Assembly (NCBI RefSeq): GCF_009909155.2
Contig: NZ_JAAAPM020000006.1
Location: 62,001-126,000 of the forward strand
Source of the DNA: Flavobacterium undicola
GTDB lineage: Bacteria > Bacteroidota > Bacteroidia > Flavobacteriales > Flavobacteriaceae
Reading direction: 5' to 3'
Length of the DNA: 64,000 bases
Part shown: positions 32,802-42,470 of the stretch, one piece after another
How the letters are laid out: each line of letters starts with the position of its first letter
Position numbering within the stretch: the stretch's first letter is position 1
The notes under the pieces: model-generated
Told to the model about the DNA's origin: nothing
The model's input: only the letters and a program-made list of their open reading frames with translations
Databases searched by the model: none
Translations under genes and position numbers: made by a program

Positions 32802-33998
32802 TTATTGAATATTTCCTATTCTGGAAATCAATTCAATACATGCTCTACCATTGTGATACGGACATTTCCAAAAACCGGCTTTGTCTTTTGGCATCAAAGA
32901 ATAATCAGCATTTAAGCCCCAATACCATTCGCCGTTTTTGGTATCAAGAATATATTTCTTTACAAACGCCCAGTTTTTCAATACAACATCCAAATAAATT
33001 TCTTTAGCCGTCAATTGGTATGAATTATAAAAACCAATTATCAATTCTGCTTGTGGCCACCAGTGTTTTTCAGTAACTAGTTCAGAGGTTTTAAGGTCAT
33101 ATTCATACCAAAGTCCGCCATCATTATCAATACCTTCAAAAGTAGCATCTGTTATCTGGATGGCATATTTTGTATAATTATCTATCAATTTTTGATTGCC
33201 GACAATTTCAGCGCATTGCAATAGTAACCATGAGGCTTCAATATCATGTCCGTATGAAATTACATCTGGTTTCTCTGTCCAGTTTTCGTCAAAGAACAGT
33301 TTTAAATGCCCTGTTGCTTCATTTATAAAATGGGTTTCTATAACTTCTAACAATTCAACAATTACGTTTCGTAAGTTTTCATTTTTCCAAACTTTATACA
33401 AATTGGCATAACCTTCAACAATATGCAAATGCGTGTTCATTGTCTTTTTTTCATTAGCATCTTTGTCACTCAGACGTAAATCATCAATGTTTTTCCATTC
33501 ACGTGTAAAAGCTTCCAAATAGCCTTTATTAACAGGATCGTAACAGTATTCTTGTATTTTTTGATATAAATTAATGGCTATTTCCAATGCTTTTTCCTCT
33601 TTGGAAATAGCATAATATTCGGTCATGCCATAAATCACAAAAGCAATAGCGTAGATTTGGTTTTTAGTGTCTTTTGGAGTTCCATCGTAATGGACACTCC
33701 AAAAAACACCACCAAATTCAGTATCATAAAAGTGGTTTACAATATAGTCAAACGCTCTTTTTGCAATGCATTTATGTTCTTCCTTTTTGGTTAGCTGATA
33801 GGCTGCAGAAAATGTCCAAAGGATTCGCGCATTTAAAACTGAACCTTTTTCAGCTTGGTAATTTATATGGTCATTAGAATCTATTTGACCAATAAATCCC
33901 TCTTTTTTGGTGTCAATAGTAAACTTCGACCAATAATCAAGGATGTTATTGAGTTCCGTTGTCAGTTCTGATTGCAGCTGCTTTAATTGTTTTGACAC
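32802..33998 (-). CDS. Mannobiose/cellobiose 2-epimerase (AGE family)
   Basis: A 398-aa cytoplasmic protein without signal peptide, with the (alpha/alpha)6 barrel pattern of the N-acylglucosamine 2-epimerase family. Recognisable segments are NARILWTFSAAYQLT, DTEFGGVFWSVHYDG, MNTHLHIVEGYANLYKVW, YGHDIEASWLLLQCAE and KHWWPQAELIIGFYN, which supply the catalytic histidines. Such enzymes convert beta-1,4-mannobiose to mannosylglucose. The adjacent GH130 phosphorylase uses exactly this product, and the stop of one gene is 2 nt from the start of the next. The context makes mannobiose the likely substrate, although cellobiose is also accepted by family members. Confidence 0.92.
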   Translation of the reverse strand: MSKQLKQLQSELTTELNNILDYWSKFTIDTKKEGFIGQIDSNDHINYQAEKGSVLNARILWTFSAAYQLTKKEEHKCIAKRAFDYIVNHFYDTEFGGVFWSVHYDGTPKDTKNQIYAIAFVIYGMTEYYAISKEEKALEIAINLYQKIQEYCYDPVNKGYLEAFTREWKNIDDLRLSDKDANEKKTMNTHLHIVEGYANLYKVWKNENLRNVIVELLEVIETHFINEATGHLKLFFDENWTEKPDVISYGHDIEASWLLLQCAEIVGNQKLIDNYTKYAIQITDATFEGIDNDGGLWYEYDLKTSELVTEKHWWPQAELIIGFYNSYQLTAKEIYLDVVLKNWAFVKKYILDTKNGEWYWGLNADYSLMPKDKAGFWKCPYHNGRACIELISRIGNIQ

Positions 33999-33999
33999 C

Positions 34000-35193
34000 T
34001 TATGAAATTGTTTTGTTTTTGTTTACCTGTTCGATAATTGTATTCACAGAACCAGCTGAAGTAAAAGTGTCTTTTGGAGAATTTATTACATAGTCAATCA
34101 GTTTTTCAACAGAAGAAACAGCCACGTGCATTCTGGTATCCGAAGAAGCATAATAGATGTAAACTGTTCCATCTTTGTCTTCAATCCAACCATTTGAAAA
34201 TAATACATTCGAGACATCACCTACTCTTTCGATTCCTTCTGGAGCCATAAAATGTCCTGCAGGTATGTGCGTAACTTTTGAAATATCATTCAAGTCCGTC
34301 ATAAACATATATAAAGTATATCGCAATCCTGCAGCGGTATTTCTAACACCGTGGGCCAAATGCAACCATCCTTTTTCTGTTTTGATTGGAGCGGGGCCTA
34401 ATCCGTTTTTCAATTCATAAATAGTATGGTATTGTTTTCCATAAATGATTTTCTCATCTTGAACCACAGGGTTTGTCATATCATCTACAAAACCAAGACC
34501 GATTCCACCACCGTTCCCAACATCAATGAATCCATCTTGCGGACGTGTATATAGCGCATATTTTCCATTAACAAATTCAGGGTGCATCACTACATTACGC
34601 TGTTGTCCTGTTTTTGAAATTAAATCAGGTAAACGTTCCCAAGTTAGTAAATCTTTGGTGCGAACGATTCCTGCATTAGCTATAGCCGAACTGGTATCTC
34701 CTGAAGCTGCTTTGGGATCTTTTCTTTCCGTACAAAAAATACCGTATATCCAACCATCTTCGTGATTTGTTAAACGCATATCATAGACATTGGTATCTGT
34801 TTCTTCAGTTTGGGGAATGACACAAGGTTTATCCCAAAATCTAAAATTGTCAATCCCATTTGGACTTTCAGCTATAGCAAAAAAAGATTTTCTATCTATT
34901 CCTTCAATTCGAGCAACAAGGATATAGCTGTCTTTCCATTTCATTGCGCCTGCATTGAATACTGCATTTATACCAATTCGCTCCATTAAAAAGGGATTGG
35001 TAGCTTCGTTTAAGTCGTAACGCCATTCAACAGGAGTATGATTTCTAGTCAAAACAGGATATTTGTATCGACTAAATATACCATTTCCAACAACAGATTG
35101 AGTATCATTTTTTCTCACAATCAATTCTTGAAATTCTTTTTCAATTTCAATATTTCTTTTTTCAAAATCTGTAAGTATTACTTTTGTGTTCAT
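34000..35193 (-). CDS. GH130 4-O-beta-D-mannosyl-D-glucose phosphorylase
   Basis: A 397-aa cytoplasmic protein. GH130_1 signatures are NHTPVEWRYDLNEATNPF, the catalytic Asp138 in TNVYDMRLTNHEDGW, RNVVMHPEFVNGKYALYTRP, and GLGPAPIKTEKGWLHLAHGV. The enzyme uses inorganic phosphate to split mannosylglucose into mannose 1-phosphate and glucose. It saves ATP in mannan catabolism. It is between the transporter and the epimerase genes in a minus-strand operon, which supports this assignment over mannosyl-1,4-GlcNAc or mannan-oligosaccharide phosphorylases. Confidence 0.93.
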   Translation of the reverse strand: MNTKVILTDFEKRNIEIEKEFQELIVRKNDTQSVVGNGIFSRYKYPVLTRNHTPVEWRYDLNEATNPFLMERIGINAVFNAGAMKWKDSYILVARIEGIDRKSFFAIAESPNGIDNFRFWDKPCVIPQTEETDTNVYDMRLTNHEDGWIYGIFCTERKDPKAASGDTSSAIANAGIVRTKDLLTWERLPDLISKTGQQRNVVMHPEFVNGKYALYTRPQDGFIDVGNGGGIGLGFVDDMTNPVVQDEKIIYGKQYHTIYELKNGLGPAPIKTEKGWLHLAHGVRNTAAGLRYTLYMFMTDLNDISKVTHIPAGHFMAPEGIERVGDVSNVLFSNGWIEDKDGTVYIYYASSDTRMHVAVSSVEKLIDYVINSPKDTFTSAGSVNTIIEQVNKNKTIS

Positions 35194-35217
35194 AATTGAT
35201 TAAATATAAATCGGATA

Positions 35218-36609
35218 TTAATTAGCTATATTTCTTTTATTATTGAGATCTTGTTCTATCGTTTGTAATTTTTTTTCCGTAAGCGGATAGAATAGGATAA
35301 ACAGGACTGAAATTACTGCTGCTATGGCAGGAAGAATACTTAACATCAATTGGATTCCATTTTGAGTCACTTCAGTTTGCTCTATGTTTGCCTGAAAACC
35401 ATAAAAACCCAGAAGCCATCCGGTGGTAGCACCACCTATTGTCCATCCAAATTTTTGGGACATTGAAGAAGCAGAAAACACTAAACCGGTAGCCCGTCTT
35501 CCCTGTTTCCATTCAGAATAATCAGCACTATCAGCATACATCGACCATATTAACGGAAAGATACAGCCAGCACAAATACTGATCAATACCTGGAAAACCA
35601 TAATCAGCAATACATCTTCTTTTCCGAAGAAATAAAAAATCACACTTAAAATGGCCGCCAATAGCATTGATCCAAAAAAGGTGTTTTTTTTGCCAATTTT
35701 GTTGGCTATAGGTGTCGCTGCAATCACTCCAATTATGTTGGCGGCTTGACCCAAAATCAAGTAAAGAGAGGTATGGGTCATATTAAAAGTTTCTCCAAAG
35801 AGGTTAAAACTATAGTTTACGGTATCGCTTACATAGTATTTAAAGTAATAGACTGCTGCTCCATCACGAATCGAATTGAATACTAAAGCACCAATTCCTG
35901 CTCCAAGTAAAATCCACCATGGTTTATTTTTTAATAGATCTTTAAGGTCTTCTTTTAAATTAGTTTGCTCATCAGAAATTGGTTTTACTCTTTCTTTTGT
36001 GAAGAAAAAACAACCCCAGAAAAAAGCTGTAGTTATAACTCCGAATACTGAAATAGTTGCCAGCCAGCCTGTTTTTGAGCTAAGGCTTCCTCCGAAATAA
36101 TTCACTAAAGGCTCAATTAACCAAAGAGCCAAAAGGCTTCCTCCAAAAGCAAAAACCATTCTGTATGAAGAAAGTGTTGTTCTTTCTTTTCTGTCAGACG
36201 ACATTACACCCAAAAGTGATGCATACGGTACATTGATTAGTGAATAAATCATCATCATTGAGGAATAGGTAACATAGGCATATATTATTTTTCCTTTTTC
36301 ATCAAAATCCGGTGTATAAAAAGTCAATACTCCAATTACGGCAAAAGGAACAGCTACCCATAATAAATAAGGTCTGAATTTCCCCCAACGTGTTTTTGTA
36401 CGGTCTGCAATAATTCCTACCAAGGGATCAAAACAGGAATCCCAGATTCTTGTGATCAGGAACATAGTTCCTACAACGGCAGGTGCCAAACCGAAAACAT
36501 CGGTATAGAAAAACAGGAGGTACATACTAAAAATCTTCCAGAACATGGATGAAGCAGCATCTCCCAGACCGTAACCAACTTTCTCTTTTATACTTATTTT
36601 ATTGTGCAT
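35218..36609 (-). CDS. GPH-type MFS sugar:cation symporter
   Basis: The start is placed at the ATG at 36607-36609 (MHNKISIKEKVGYGLGDAAS); the frame reaches 36699 but would overlap the upstream GH26 gene with an unlikely basic prefix. It has 463 aa and twelve hydrophobic segments. The glycoside-pentoside-hexuronide signatures GYGLGDAASSMFW and TRIWDSCFDPLVGIIADRT are clear. It probably brings mannobiose or mannosylglucose from the periplasm into the cytoplasm, feeding the epimerase and GH130 encoded immediately downstream. Confidence 0.9.
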   Translation of the reverse strand: MHNKISIKEKVGYGLGDAASSMFWKIFSMYLLFFYTDVFGLAPAVVGTMFLITRIWDSCFDPLVGIIADRTKTRWGKFRPYLLWVAVPFAVIGVLTFYTPDFDEKGKIIYAYVTYSSMMMIYSLINVPYASLLGVMSSDRKERTTLSSYRMVFAFGGSLLALWLIEPLVNYFGGSLSSKTGWLATISVFGVITTAFFWGCFFFTKERVKPISDEQTNLKEDLKDLLKNKPWWILLGAGIGALVFNSIRDGAAVYYFKYYVSDTVNYSFNLFGETFNMTHTSLYLILGQAANIIGVIAATPIANKIGKKNTFFGSMLLAAILSVIFYFFGKEDVLLIMVFQVLISICAGCIFPLIWSMYADSADYSEWKQGRRATGLVFSASSMSQKFGWTIGGATTGWLLGFYGFQANIEQTEVTQNGIQLMLSILPAIAAVISVLFILFYPLTEKKLQTIEQDLNNKRNIAN

Positions 36610-36643
36610 TTTTTTGTTGTTTAAAAATCTAAAGACTAATTCG

Positions 36644-37789
36644 TTATTTTTTATATAGGTTTTCTTTCGCAGCTTCTTTTTCGAATAAAATTTTGTCAAG
36701 ATTATAAAAATCTACAAAGTCTTTTTCACTCAACTGTCCTTTGTAAGGGGCATAATAATGCATTTTTTGTTCTTTTTCCTGCCATCCATGGTTTCTCCAA
36801 ACTAATATATAGGAAATTTTATAATCCCCGATGGCTTTCATAAGCGTGTCTGTCCACCATTTATCATAAGGAATTGCCTCATACCCTGTTTCGGCAAAAG
36901 CCATAATCTTACTTTGCTCTTTGGCAACTTCATCCATTATTTTGAATTGTCTTTGGCAATTTTCAATAAAGGAATTGTCTTTTGTAGGATCGCTGTGTTG
37001 ATACTTGTCAAAACTCAAAATATCTGCATAATTTGGACCAGGATAGTATTCCAAAAATTCTTCTTTCGTTTTGAAATCTGCGGTATTGTACACGTATATT
37101 AAATTATGAACACCCTTTTTTTGCAAATAATCAATGGTGAATTTCCATAAAATCTTAAATTCCTCAGGGCTTCCATTGTTTTTGCACCACCAAAACCAGT
37201 TTCCTGTAAGTTCATGAAAGGGGCGATACAGCATCGGAATTGGTTTTCCGTTTTCATCTTTTAAAGTTAAAATATATTTTGCTGCTTCATCTAACCAAGA
37301 TTTAAATTTTTCATGACTTTCTCCTCCTGGTAAAGCCGAAGCCAACGATTTTGGAGTGGTGTCCCAAGCATTTTTTCCAGTCAAAGGATTATCAAAATGC
37401 GAGCTTAGTGTTATAATACCTCCTCTTGCATGAGCTTCTTTAATAAATTGTCTCATTTTGTCAAAAGGAATGCCATCAATATTGTTAGCTGATTTTTTTT
37501 CCAGTCCTGCTAAATCCCATCCATAAACGGCAGGATAATCTCCGGTAACATCTTTTACATCGCTTCTTCCAGCTTCATATTTCCAGTTTACTCCGTAAGC
37601 CAGATCATCCTGATGTCCAAAAAGTATTCCTTTCTGAGCCAATTGTGTCATTTTTTTGTATAAAATTATTGTTTCTTTAGTTGCTTTTTTATCAGAAACA
37701 GACAATTTAGTATCATTTGATGGGACTTTTGAAGAACAGGACACTCCAATGCAAAAAAGGGTTAGAAGTGCGGAAATAGTCTTTTTCAT
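36644..37789 (-). CDS. GH26 beta-mannanase, lipoprotein form
   Basis: A 381-aa lipoprotein (LTLFCIGVSCSS, lipidated Cys18). The catalytic barrel has ILFGHQDDLAYG, ITLSSHFDNPLTG, the acid/base Glu193 in YRPFHELTGNWFWW, and the nucleophile Glu300 in MAFAETGYEA. The GHQDDLAYG and WRNH parts resemble mannan-exo/mannobiohydrolase-like GH26 proteins. It may be tethered to the outer or inner face of the outer membrane to release mannobiose. As the first gene of the minus-strand operon leading to transporter, GH130 and epimerase, it fits a mannobiose pipeline. Confidence 0.92.
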   Translation of the reverse strand: MKKTISALLTLFCIGVSCSSKVPSNDTKLSVSDKKATKETIILYKKMTQLAQKGILFGHQDDLAYGVNWKYEAGRSDVKDVTGDYPAVYGWDLAGLEKKSANNIDGIPFDKMRQFIKEAHARGGIITLSSHFDNPLTGKNAWDTTPKSLASALPGGESHEKFKSWLDEAAKYILTLKDENGKPIPMLYRPFHELTGNWFWWCKNNGSPEEFKILWKFTIDYLQKKGVHNLIYVYNTADFKTKEEFLEYYPGPNYADILSFDKYQHSDPTKDNSFIENCQRQFKIMDEVAKEQSKIMAFAETGYEAIPYDKWWTDTLMKAIGDYKISYILVWRNHGWQEKEQKMHYYAPYKGQLSEKDFVDFYNLDKILFEKEAAKENLYKK

Positions 37790-38065
37790 GTTAATAATGG
37801 TTAATTGTATAATTATTAAAAGAGTACTGTGCTCAAAATTTGGGTTAAAAAAGTTTAATTATCAGGATTCTTAAAAAGAAACTATTTTGTGAATGTAATT
37901 ATCAAAACTTTAAAAATAGTAAGTAATAAAAATGATTCTTCTTTATTATTGATATTGTTTTAAAAAAATTAATAAATCTATTTTTCAAAGGTAATTGGAT
38001 CACTCACTGTTAATTAATATTATTTTATCAATATTATATCATATTTTTGCAAATAAAAAAACGAT
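37790..38065. promoter_or_regulatory. Divergent regulatory region between lipoprotein GH26 and AraC genes
   Basis: The 276-nt spacer separates the minus-strand mannan operon from the plus-strand regulator. A TATTTTTG -7-like element lies at 38042-38049, only 17 nt before the AraC ATG, without a clear -33 element. AT-rich half-palindromes (aatatt at about 38015 and 38031) could be binding sites, but none is decisive. Confidence 0.4.
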
Positions 38066-38944
38066 ATGGGTAATTTAAAAAAATTTTACAGAGAAATACC
38101 TCCACTTTCTTCGGGGGACAGTTTTTTAGTTATGGACAGGCTAAAAGACAGTTTTGATTTTCCAGTACACTATCATCCTGAATTTGAGATCAATTTTATT
38201 ATAAACGGCAAAGGGGTAAAACGAGTTGTAGGGGATAATATAGAAGAAATAGACAATGTTGAGTTGGTATTAATTGGACCTAATTTATATCATGGTTGGG
38301 AGCTAAATAAATGCTCTAATAAACAAATTCATGAGATAACCATTCAATTTCATAACGATTTATTTCACGAATCTTTATTAACGAGAAGAATAATGAGCCC
38401 TATTAAAGACATGTTTAACCGGTCGATACATGGTATTTTATTTTCAAAAAAAACGGCAGAAGAGCTTTCGTCAAGACTGATTAAAATTTCAAAATTGGAT
38501 GGAATGGATTATTTTTTAGAGATTGTCTCTATATTATATGATCTTGCTAATTCCAGGAACCAAAGACTTTTGTCCACTTTTACAGTCGATAATGATACGT
38601 TTGAAGATTATGACAAAATGAAATTGGTTTATGAGTATGTACAAAAAAACTTTGCCGAGAAAATAACTTTGGAAGAGGTTTCCAGTGTGGCCAGCATGAC
38701 CAGTATTTCCTTTAATAGGTTTATCAAAAAGCGTACAGGAAAAACTTTTGTCAATTATATCAATGATATACGAATTGGTTATGCCGCCAGATGGCTGGTG
38801 GAAAAAGATTTAAGCATTTCAGAAATTGCATTCAAATCCGGCTTCAATAACATCGCTAATTTTAATCGAAGTTTCAAGACTATAAAAAAATGTACTCCCA
38901 GTCAATATAGAGAAGATTTCTCAGGATTGAAACGAATATTGTAG
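38066..38944 (+). CDS. AraC-family regulator of the mannan locus
   Basis: A 292-aa protein. The N-terminal half is a cupin-like sensor (VHYHPEFEINFIINGKGVKRV, residues about 35-55). The C-terminal 100 residues carry two helix-turn-helix motifs (ITLEEVSSVASMTSISFNRF and LSISEIAFKSGFNNIANFNR), followed by the CTPSQYR AraC signature. It sits between the two oppositely directed halves of the locus, so it is the natural candidate to sense a mannan-derived sugar and activate both. No hybrid two-component or ECF sigma regulator was found in the locus. Confidence 0.92.
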   Translation: MGNLKKFYREIPPLSSGDSFLVMDRLKDSFDFPVHYHPEFEINFIINGKGVKRVVGDNIEEIDNVELVLIGPNLYHGWELNKCSNKQIHEITIQFHNDLFHESLLTRRIMSPIKDMFNRSIHGILFSKKTAEELSSRLIKISKLDGMDYFLEIVSILYDLANSRNQRLLSTFTVDNDTFEDYDKMKLVYEYVQKNFAEKITLEEVSSVASMTSISFNRFIKKRTGKTFVNYINDIRIGYAARWLVEKDLSISEIAFKSGFNNIANFNRSFKTIKKCTPSQYREDFSGLKRIL

Positions 38945-39267
38945 CATTATTTATGTACCATCTTTTTTATCTAAACAAATGCGAAATCGTTTGAATCACT
39001 TGTTTTCACTGACTTTGCAATTATTCTTATCGTAATTTATTAAGGATTAAAATAGATATAACATAAATATAAGCAGTTTAATTTATGTATTTATGATAGT
39101 TGTTCGTGAAAAAGTAAAAATATGATCATTAAATGATATAATACTATTAATTTGATGTTTAGTTCTATTCTAAATTTGTTAATTATAATTCAGAATAATT
39201 AATGCCTATTTAGTTTCTGATTTTTTTATATCAGAAATTGGCAATATTAACTAACTAAACATTTATT
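38945..39267 (+). promoter_or_regulatory. Regulatory spacer and leader hairpin before susC
   Basis: This 323-nt stretch has no coding potential. A short dyad (atcatt-a-aatgat) lies at about 39125-39137 and may be a regulator site. A perfect 8-bp hairpin (tttctgat at 39214-39221, atcagaaa at 39230-39237) lies 30 nt before the susC ATG in the probable mRNA leader. It could serve post-transcriptional control, as RNA leaders do for some SusC genes, or merely be a structural feature. Confidence 0.45.
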
Positions 39268-42200
39268 ATGAAAAAACTATTGTCAAATTTAATTCATTGG
39301 AAAGTCAACCACAGATCGATTCCTTTGATTTTGTTTTTATTATTATCCTGCAATTACATTGCAGCACAAACGAAAGTGCAGGGAGTTGTAAAAGATGATA
39401 AAGGACTTACTATTCCTGGTGCAAATATCACTGTTGCAGGTTCGGGAAAATCAGTTTCAACTGACTTTGATGGAAAATTCACTATCGATGCTCCTTCAAA
39501 TGCGACATTATCGTTCTCTTTTGTCGGATTTTATACGCAAAAAATTGCTGTTGATGGGAGAACAACTATAAACGTAATCTTAAAATCTAGTGCTGAAGAT
39601 TTAAAAGATGTAGTAGTAATTGGTTACGGAACTGTAAAAAGAAAAGACGTAAACAGTTCTATTTCTAGTATTAGCTCAAAAGATATCGAAAATATAAAAG
39701 TCGCTTCTTTTGATCAAATGATGCAAGGCAAGGCCGCTGGTGTTGTTGTAAATAATAATTCAGGTGAGCCAGGAGGAAATGTTTCTGTAAAAATTAGAGG
39801 TGCTTCTTCTTTGACAGGTACAAATGAGCCTTTATATGTAATTGATGGAGTGCCAGTTTCCGGAGATGCTAGAAATTCATCTACATCTGGAAGAAATGCA
39901 TCTGGAAATTCTAATTTTTCTAATGCAGGAAATATTACATATAGCCCTTTATCTCTAATAAATCCTAGTGATATAGAATCAATTGATATTCTTAAGGATG
40001 CTTCTGCTACTGCTATTTATGGTTCACGCGGTGCTAACGGAGTTGTTATTGTAACTACAAAAACAGGTAAAAAAGGAACTGGAAAATTATCTTTCGAGAA
40101 TTCTTATTCTATCAGTAATTTACCTAAACAATTACCTTCAATGAATTTGCAGCAATATGCAAGTCATCAAAATGCTTTAGCAACTGTATATGGTATTGGT
40201 CTTAGACCTGAATTTGCTCATCCAGAGTTTTTAGGAGCTGGTACAGATTGGCAGAAAGAAATTTATCAAACAGGGATTATGAAATCGAATCAATTGTCTT
40301 TTTCAGGCGGGAAAGATGGTGTGAATTATTATATCTCTGGAGGAGTGTTGAATCAAGAAGGTATTGTAATTGAATCAGGATTCAAAAGATATAATTTTAG
40401 ATCTAACATAGATGCCAAAGTAAATAAATTTATAAAAGTTGGTGCCAATGTAAGTGGTGCAATCACAGATGAAAAATTAACTTTAAACGGTCAGTTTAAT
40501 GGAGTAGTTGCTACTTCTTTATTATCGACTCCGGATGTTGCAGTTAGAGAATTGTCAGGATCTTTTGCAGGCCCACCAGTAGGAGGAGCAACTTCATTCG
40601 TCAACCCTGTAGCAACTTCTTTATTAGGGTCTAATACATTGGTTAGAAAAAATTATTCAGGAAATTTTTATACGCAAATTGATTTGTTCAAAGGATTGGA
40701 TTATCGTTTTGAGGTGGGTGGATATATCTATGACAATTTAGGACAGCAATATGACCCAATGTATTCTTTAGGGAATGCTGTAAAAAGCTATGCTAATTTA
40801 TATTACAATCCATCTTCAGGTAACTCATGGAACTTAAAAAACATGCTTACTTATAGAAATACTATTGGAAAACACAATTTTACAGTTTTGGCAGTACAAG
40901 AATCTAATAGAGCACATTGGGAAGGGCATTCTATTAATGCAACTGGTTTTAAAGACAATAGTCATCATGAACTTGCGTATTCTGATTTGTCTAAATCAAT
41001 CTTAAGCAGTCCATACGAAGGAGAGCAAACATTATCTTCTTATTTAGGAAGGGTTGTTTATGATTATGGAAATAAATATGGGATTTCTGGAGCAGTTAGA
41101 ACAGATGGATCTTCAAAGTTTGACATAGGTAAAAAATGGGGTGTTTTTGGTTCATTTGGGGCTTCTTGGAAACTTTCTAATGAGACTTTCATGGAAAGTA
41201 CTAAAAAGTATGTTGATGATATAAAATTTAGATTTGGTTGGGGACAAACGGGTAACAATCAAATTCCTAATAATTTATATGATTCTAACTTACATTTGGT
41301 TAATAGTTCAATGGGGAATTCTTATTTACCATCAAACACAAATAACGCAAATTTAAAATGGGAAACTCAGGAGCAAACTAATTTAGGTTTAGATTTTACA
41401 ATGTTTGATTCTAAACTAACTGCTTCTGTAGATGTTTATAATAAAGTTTCTAAAAACTTCTTGTATCAAGTTCCTTTGCCAAACTTTCTTTCTGGTGGTG
41501 GAGATTATGAAGGGGGTGTAAATCCTCCATATTTTAATCTTGGAAGCATGCAAAACAGAGGAATCGAGGTTGCACTTGGTTATTCTCATAACTTTACTGA
41601 AAACTTTTCATGGAATGCTAGTTTGAATTTATCTAAGTATGTAAATGAGGTAACTGATATGGCAGGATTAAACATTGTTAAAACAATGAATACACTTGCT
41701 TATAGTACAGTTACTGTTTCCAGAACAATGGAAGGTTTGCCAATAGGGTCATTTGTTGGTTATCAAGCTGAAGGCATTTATAGAACAGATGATGATTTAT
41801 TGACTTATGGACATGATAATGGCAGTACTAAAGTGCCTTTGAAAAATGGAACCAATTCATTATTACCAAATTTTAAAAAAGGAGATGTAATTTACAAAGA
41901 TGTAAATAATGATGGTATTATCGATTCGAAAGATTTAGTTCCGATTGGAAATCCAAATCCAAAATTAACTTACGGATTTACCAATAATTTTAAATATAAA
42001 AATGTTGATTTGTCAATTTTCCTTCAAGGAACTGCCGGGAATAAATTAATGAATTTAACCCGTGCATCTGGTACAATGAACAATGGTGTTGGAACAAATT
42101 ATTTAACTGAAGCGGCAGATTTTTATTCAGCTGGCAATTTAGATGCTGCTCTCCCAAGACCTTCAGCTTATGATGATATAAATAATGCAGTATCGTCTCG

Positions 42201-42459
42201 TTTTATTGAGGATGGATCTTATTTAAGAATTCAAAATGTAACTTTAGGGTATTCTTTGCCGTCTAATATTATTTCTAAAATTAAATTATCAAGATTGAGA
42301 TTTTATGCCTCTGCGCAAAACCTATATACTTTTACCAAATACAAAGGTTATGATCCTGAAGTAGGTTCTTATAACCAAGATGCATTATTATCAGGTATTG
42401 ATAATGGTCGTTATCCTACACCTAGACAGATAACTTTTGGTTTTAATGTTGAATTTTAA
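39268..42459 (+). CDS. susC: SusC-like TonB-dependent outer-membrane transporter
   Basis: A 1063-aa protein, exported (signal to about residue 33). The N-terminal CarboxypepD_reg-like domain (GVVKDDKGLTIPGANITVAG to INVILKSSAEDLK) is followed by the TonB-box region (DVVVIGYGTVKRKDV), the plug (IRGASSLTGTNEPLYVIDGV, ILKDASATAIYGSRGANGVV) and the beta-barrel ending in FGFNVEF. It imports mannan oligosaccharides across the outer membrane with its SusD partner, encoded 12 nt downstream. Length and motifs are normal. Confidence 0.96.
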   Translation: MKKLLSNLIHWKVNHRSIPLILFLLLSCNYIAAQTKVQGVVKDDKGLTIPGANITVAGSGKSVSTDFDGKFTIDAPSNATLSFSFVGFYTQKIAVDGRTTINVILKSSAEDLKDVVVIGYGTVKRKDVNSSISSISSKDIENIKVASFDQMMQGKAAGVVVNNNSGEPGGNVSVKIRGASSLTGTNEPLYVIDGVPVSGDARNSSTSGRNASGNSNFSNAGNITYSPLSLINPSDIESIDILKDASATAIYGSRGANGVVIVTTKTGKKGTGKLSFENSYSISNLPKQLPSMNLQQYASHQNALATVYGIGLRPEFAHPEFLGAGTDWQKEIYQTGIMKSNQLSFSGGKDGVNYYISGGVLNQEGIVIESGFKRYNFRSNIDAKVNKFIKVGANVSGAITDEKLTLNGQFNGVVATSLLSTPDVAVRELSGSFAGPPVGGATSFVNPVATSLLGSNTLVRKNYSGNFYTQIDLFKGLDYRFEVGGYIYDNLGQQYDPMYSLGNAVKSYANLYYNPSSGNSWNLKNMLTYRNTIGKHNFTVLAVQESNRAHWEGHSINATGFKDNSHHELAYSDLSKSILSSPYEGEQTLSSYLGRVVYDYGNKYGISGAVRTDGSSKFDIGKKWGVFGSFGASWKLSNETFMESTKKYVDDIKFRFGWGQTGNNQIPNNLYDSNLHLVNSSMGNSYLPSNTNNANLKWETQEQTNLGLDFTMFDSKLTASVDVYNKVSKNFLYQVPLPNFLSGGGDYEGGVNPPYFNLGSMQNRGIEVALGYSHNFTENFSWNASLNLSKYVNEVTDMAGLNIVKTMNTLAYSTVTVSRTMEGLPIGSFVGYQAEGIYRTDDDLLTYGHDNGSTKVPLKNGTNSLLPNFKKGDVIYKDVNNDGIIDSKDLVPIGNPNPKLTYGFTNNFKYKNVDLSIFLQGTAGNKLMNLTRASGTMNNGVGTNYLTEAADFYSAGNLDAALPRPSAYDDINNAVSSRFIEDGSYLRIQNVTLGYSLPSNIISKIKLSRLRFYASAQNLYTFTKYKGYDPEVGSYNQDALLSGIDNGRYPTPRQITFGFNVEF

Positions 42460-42470
42460 TACATATTAAT

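Noticed and set aside
36610-36699. Longer N-terminus of the MFS transporter
   Set aside because: It would overlap the GH26 coding end and adds a basic, non-family prefix. The ATG at 36609 gives the standard GPH start.
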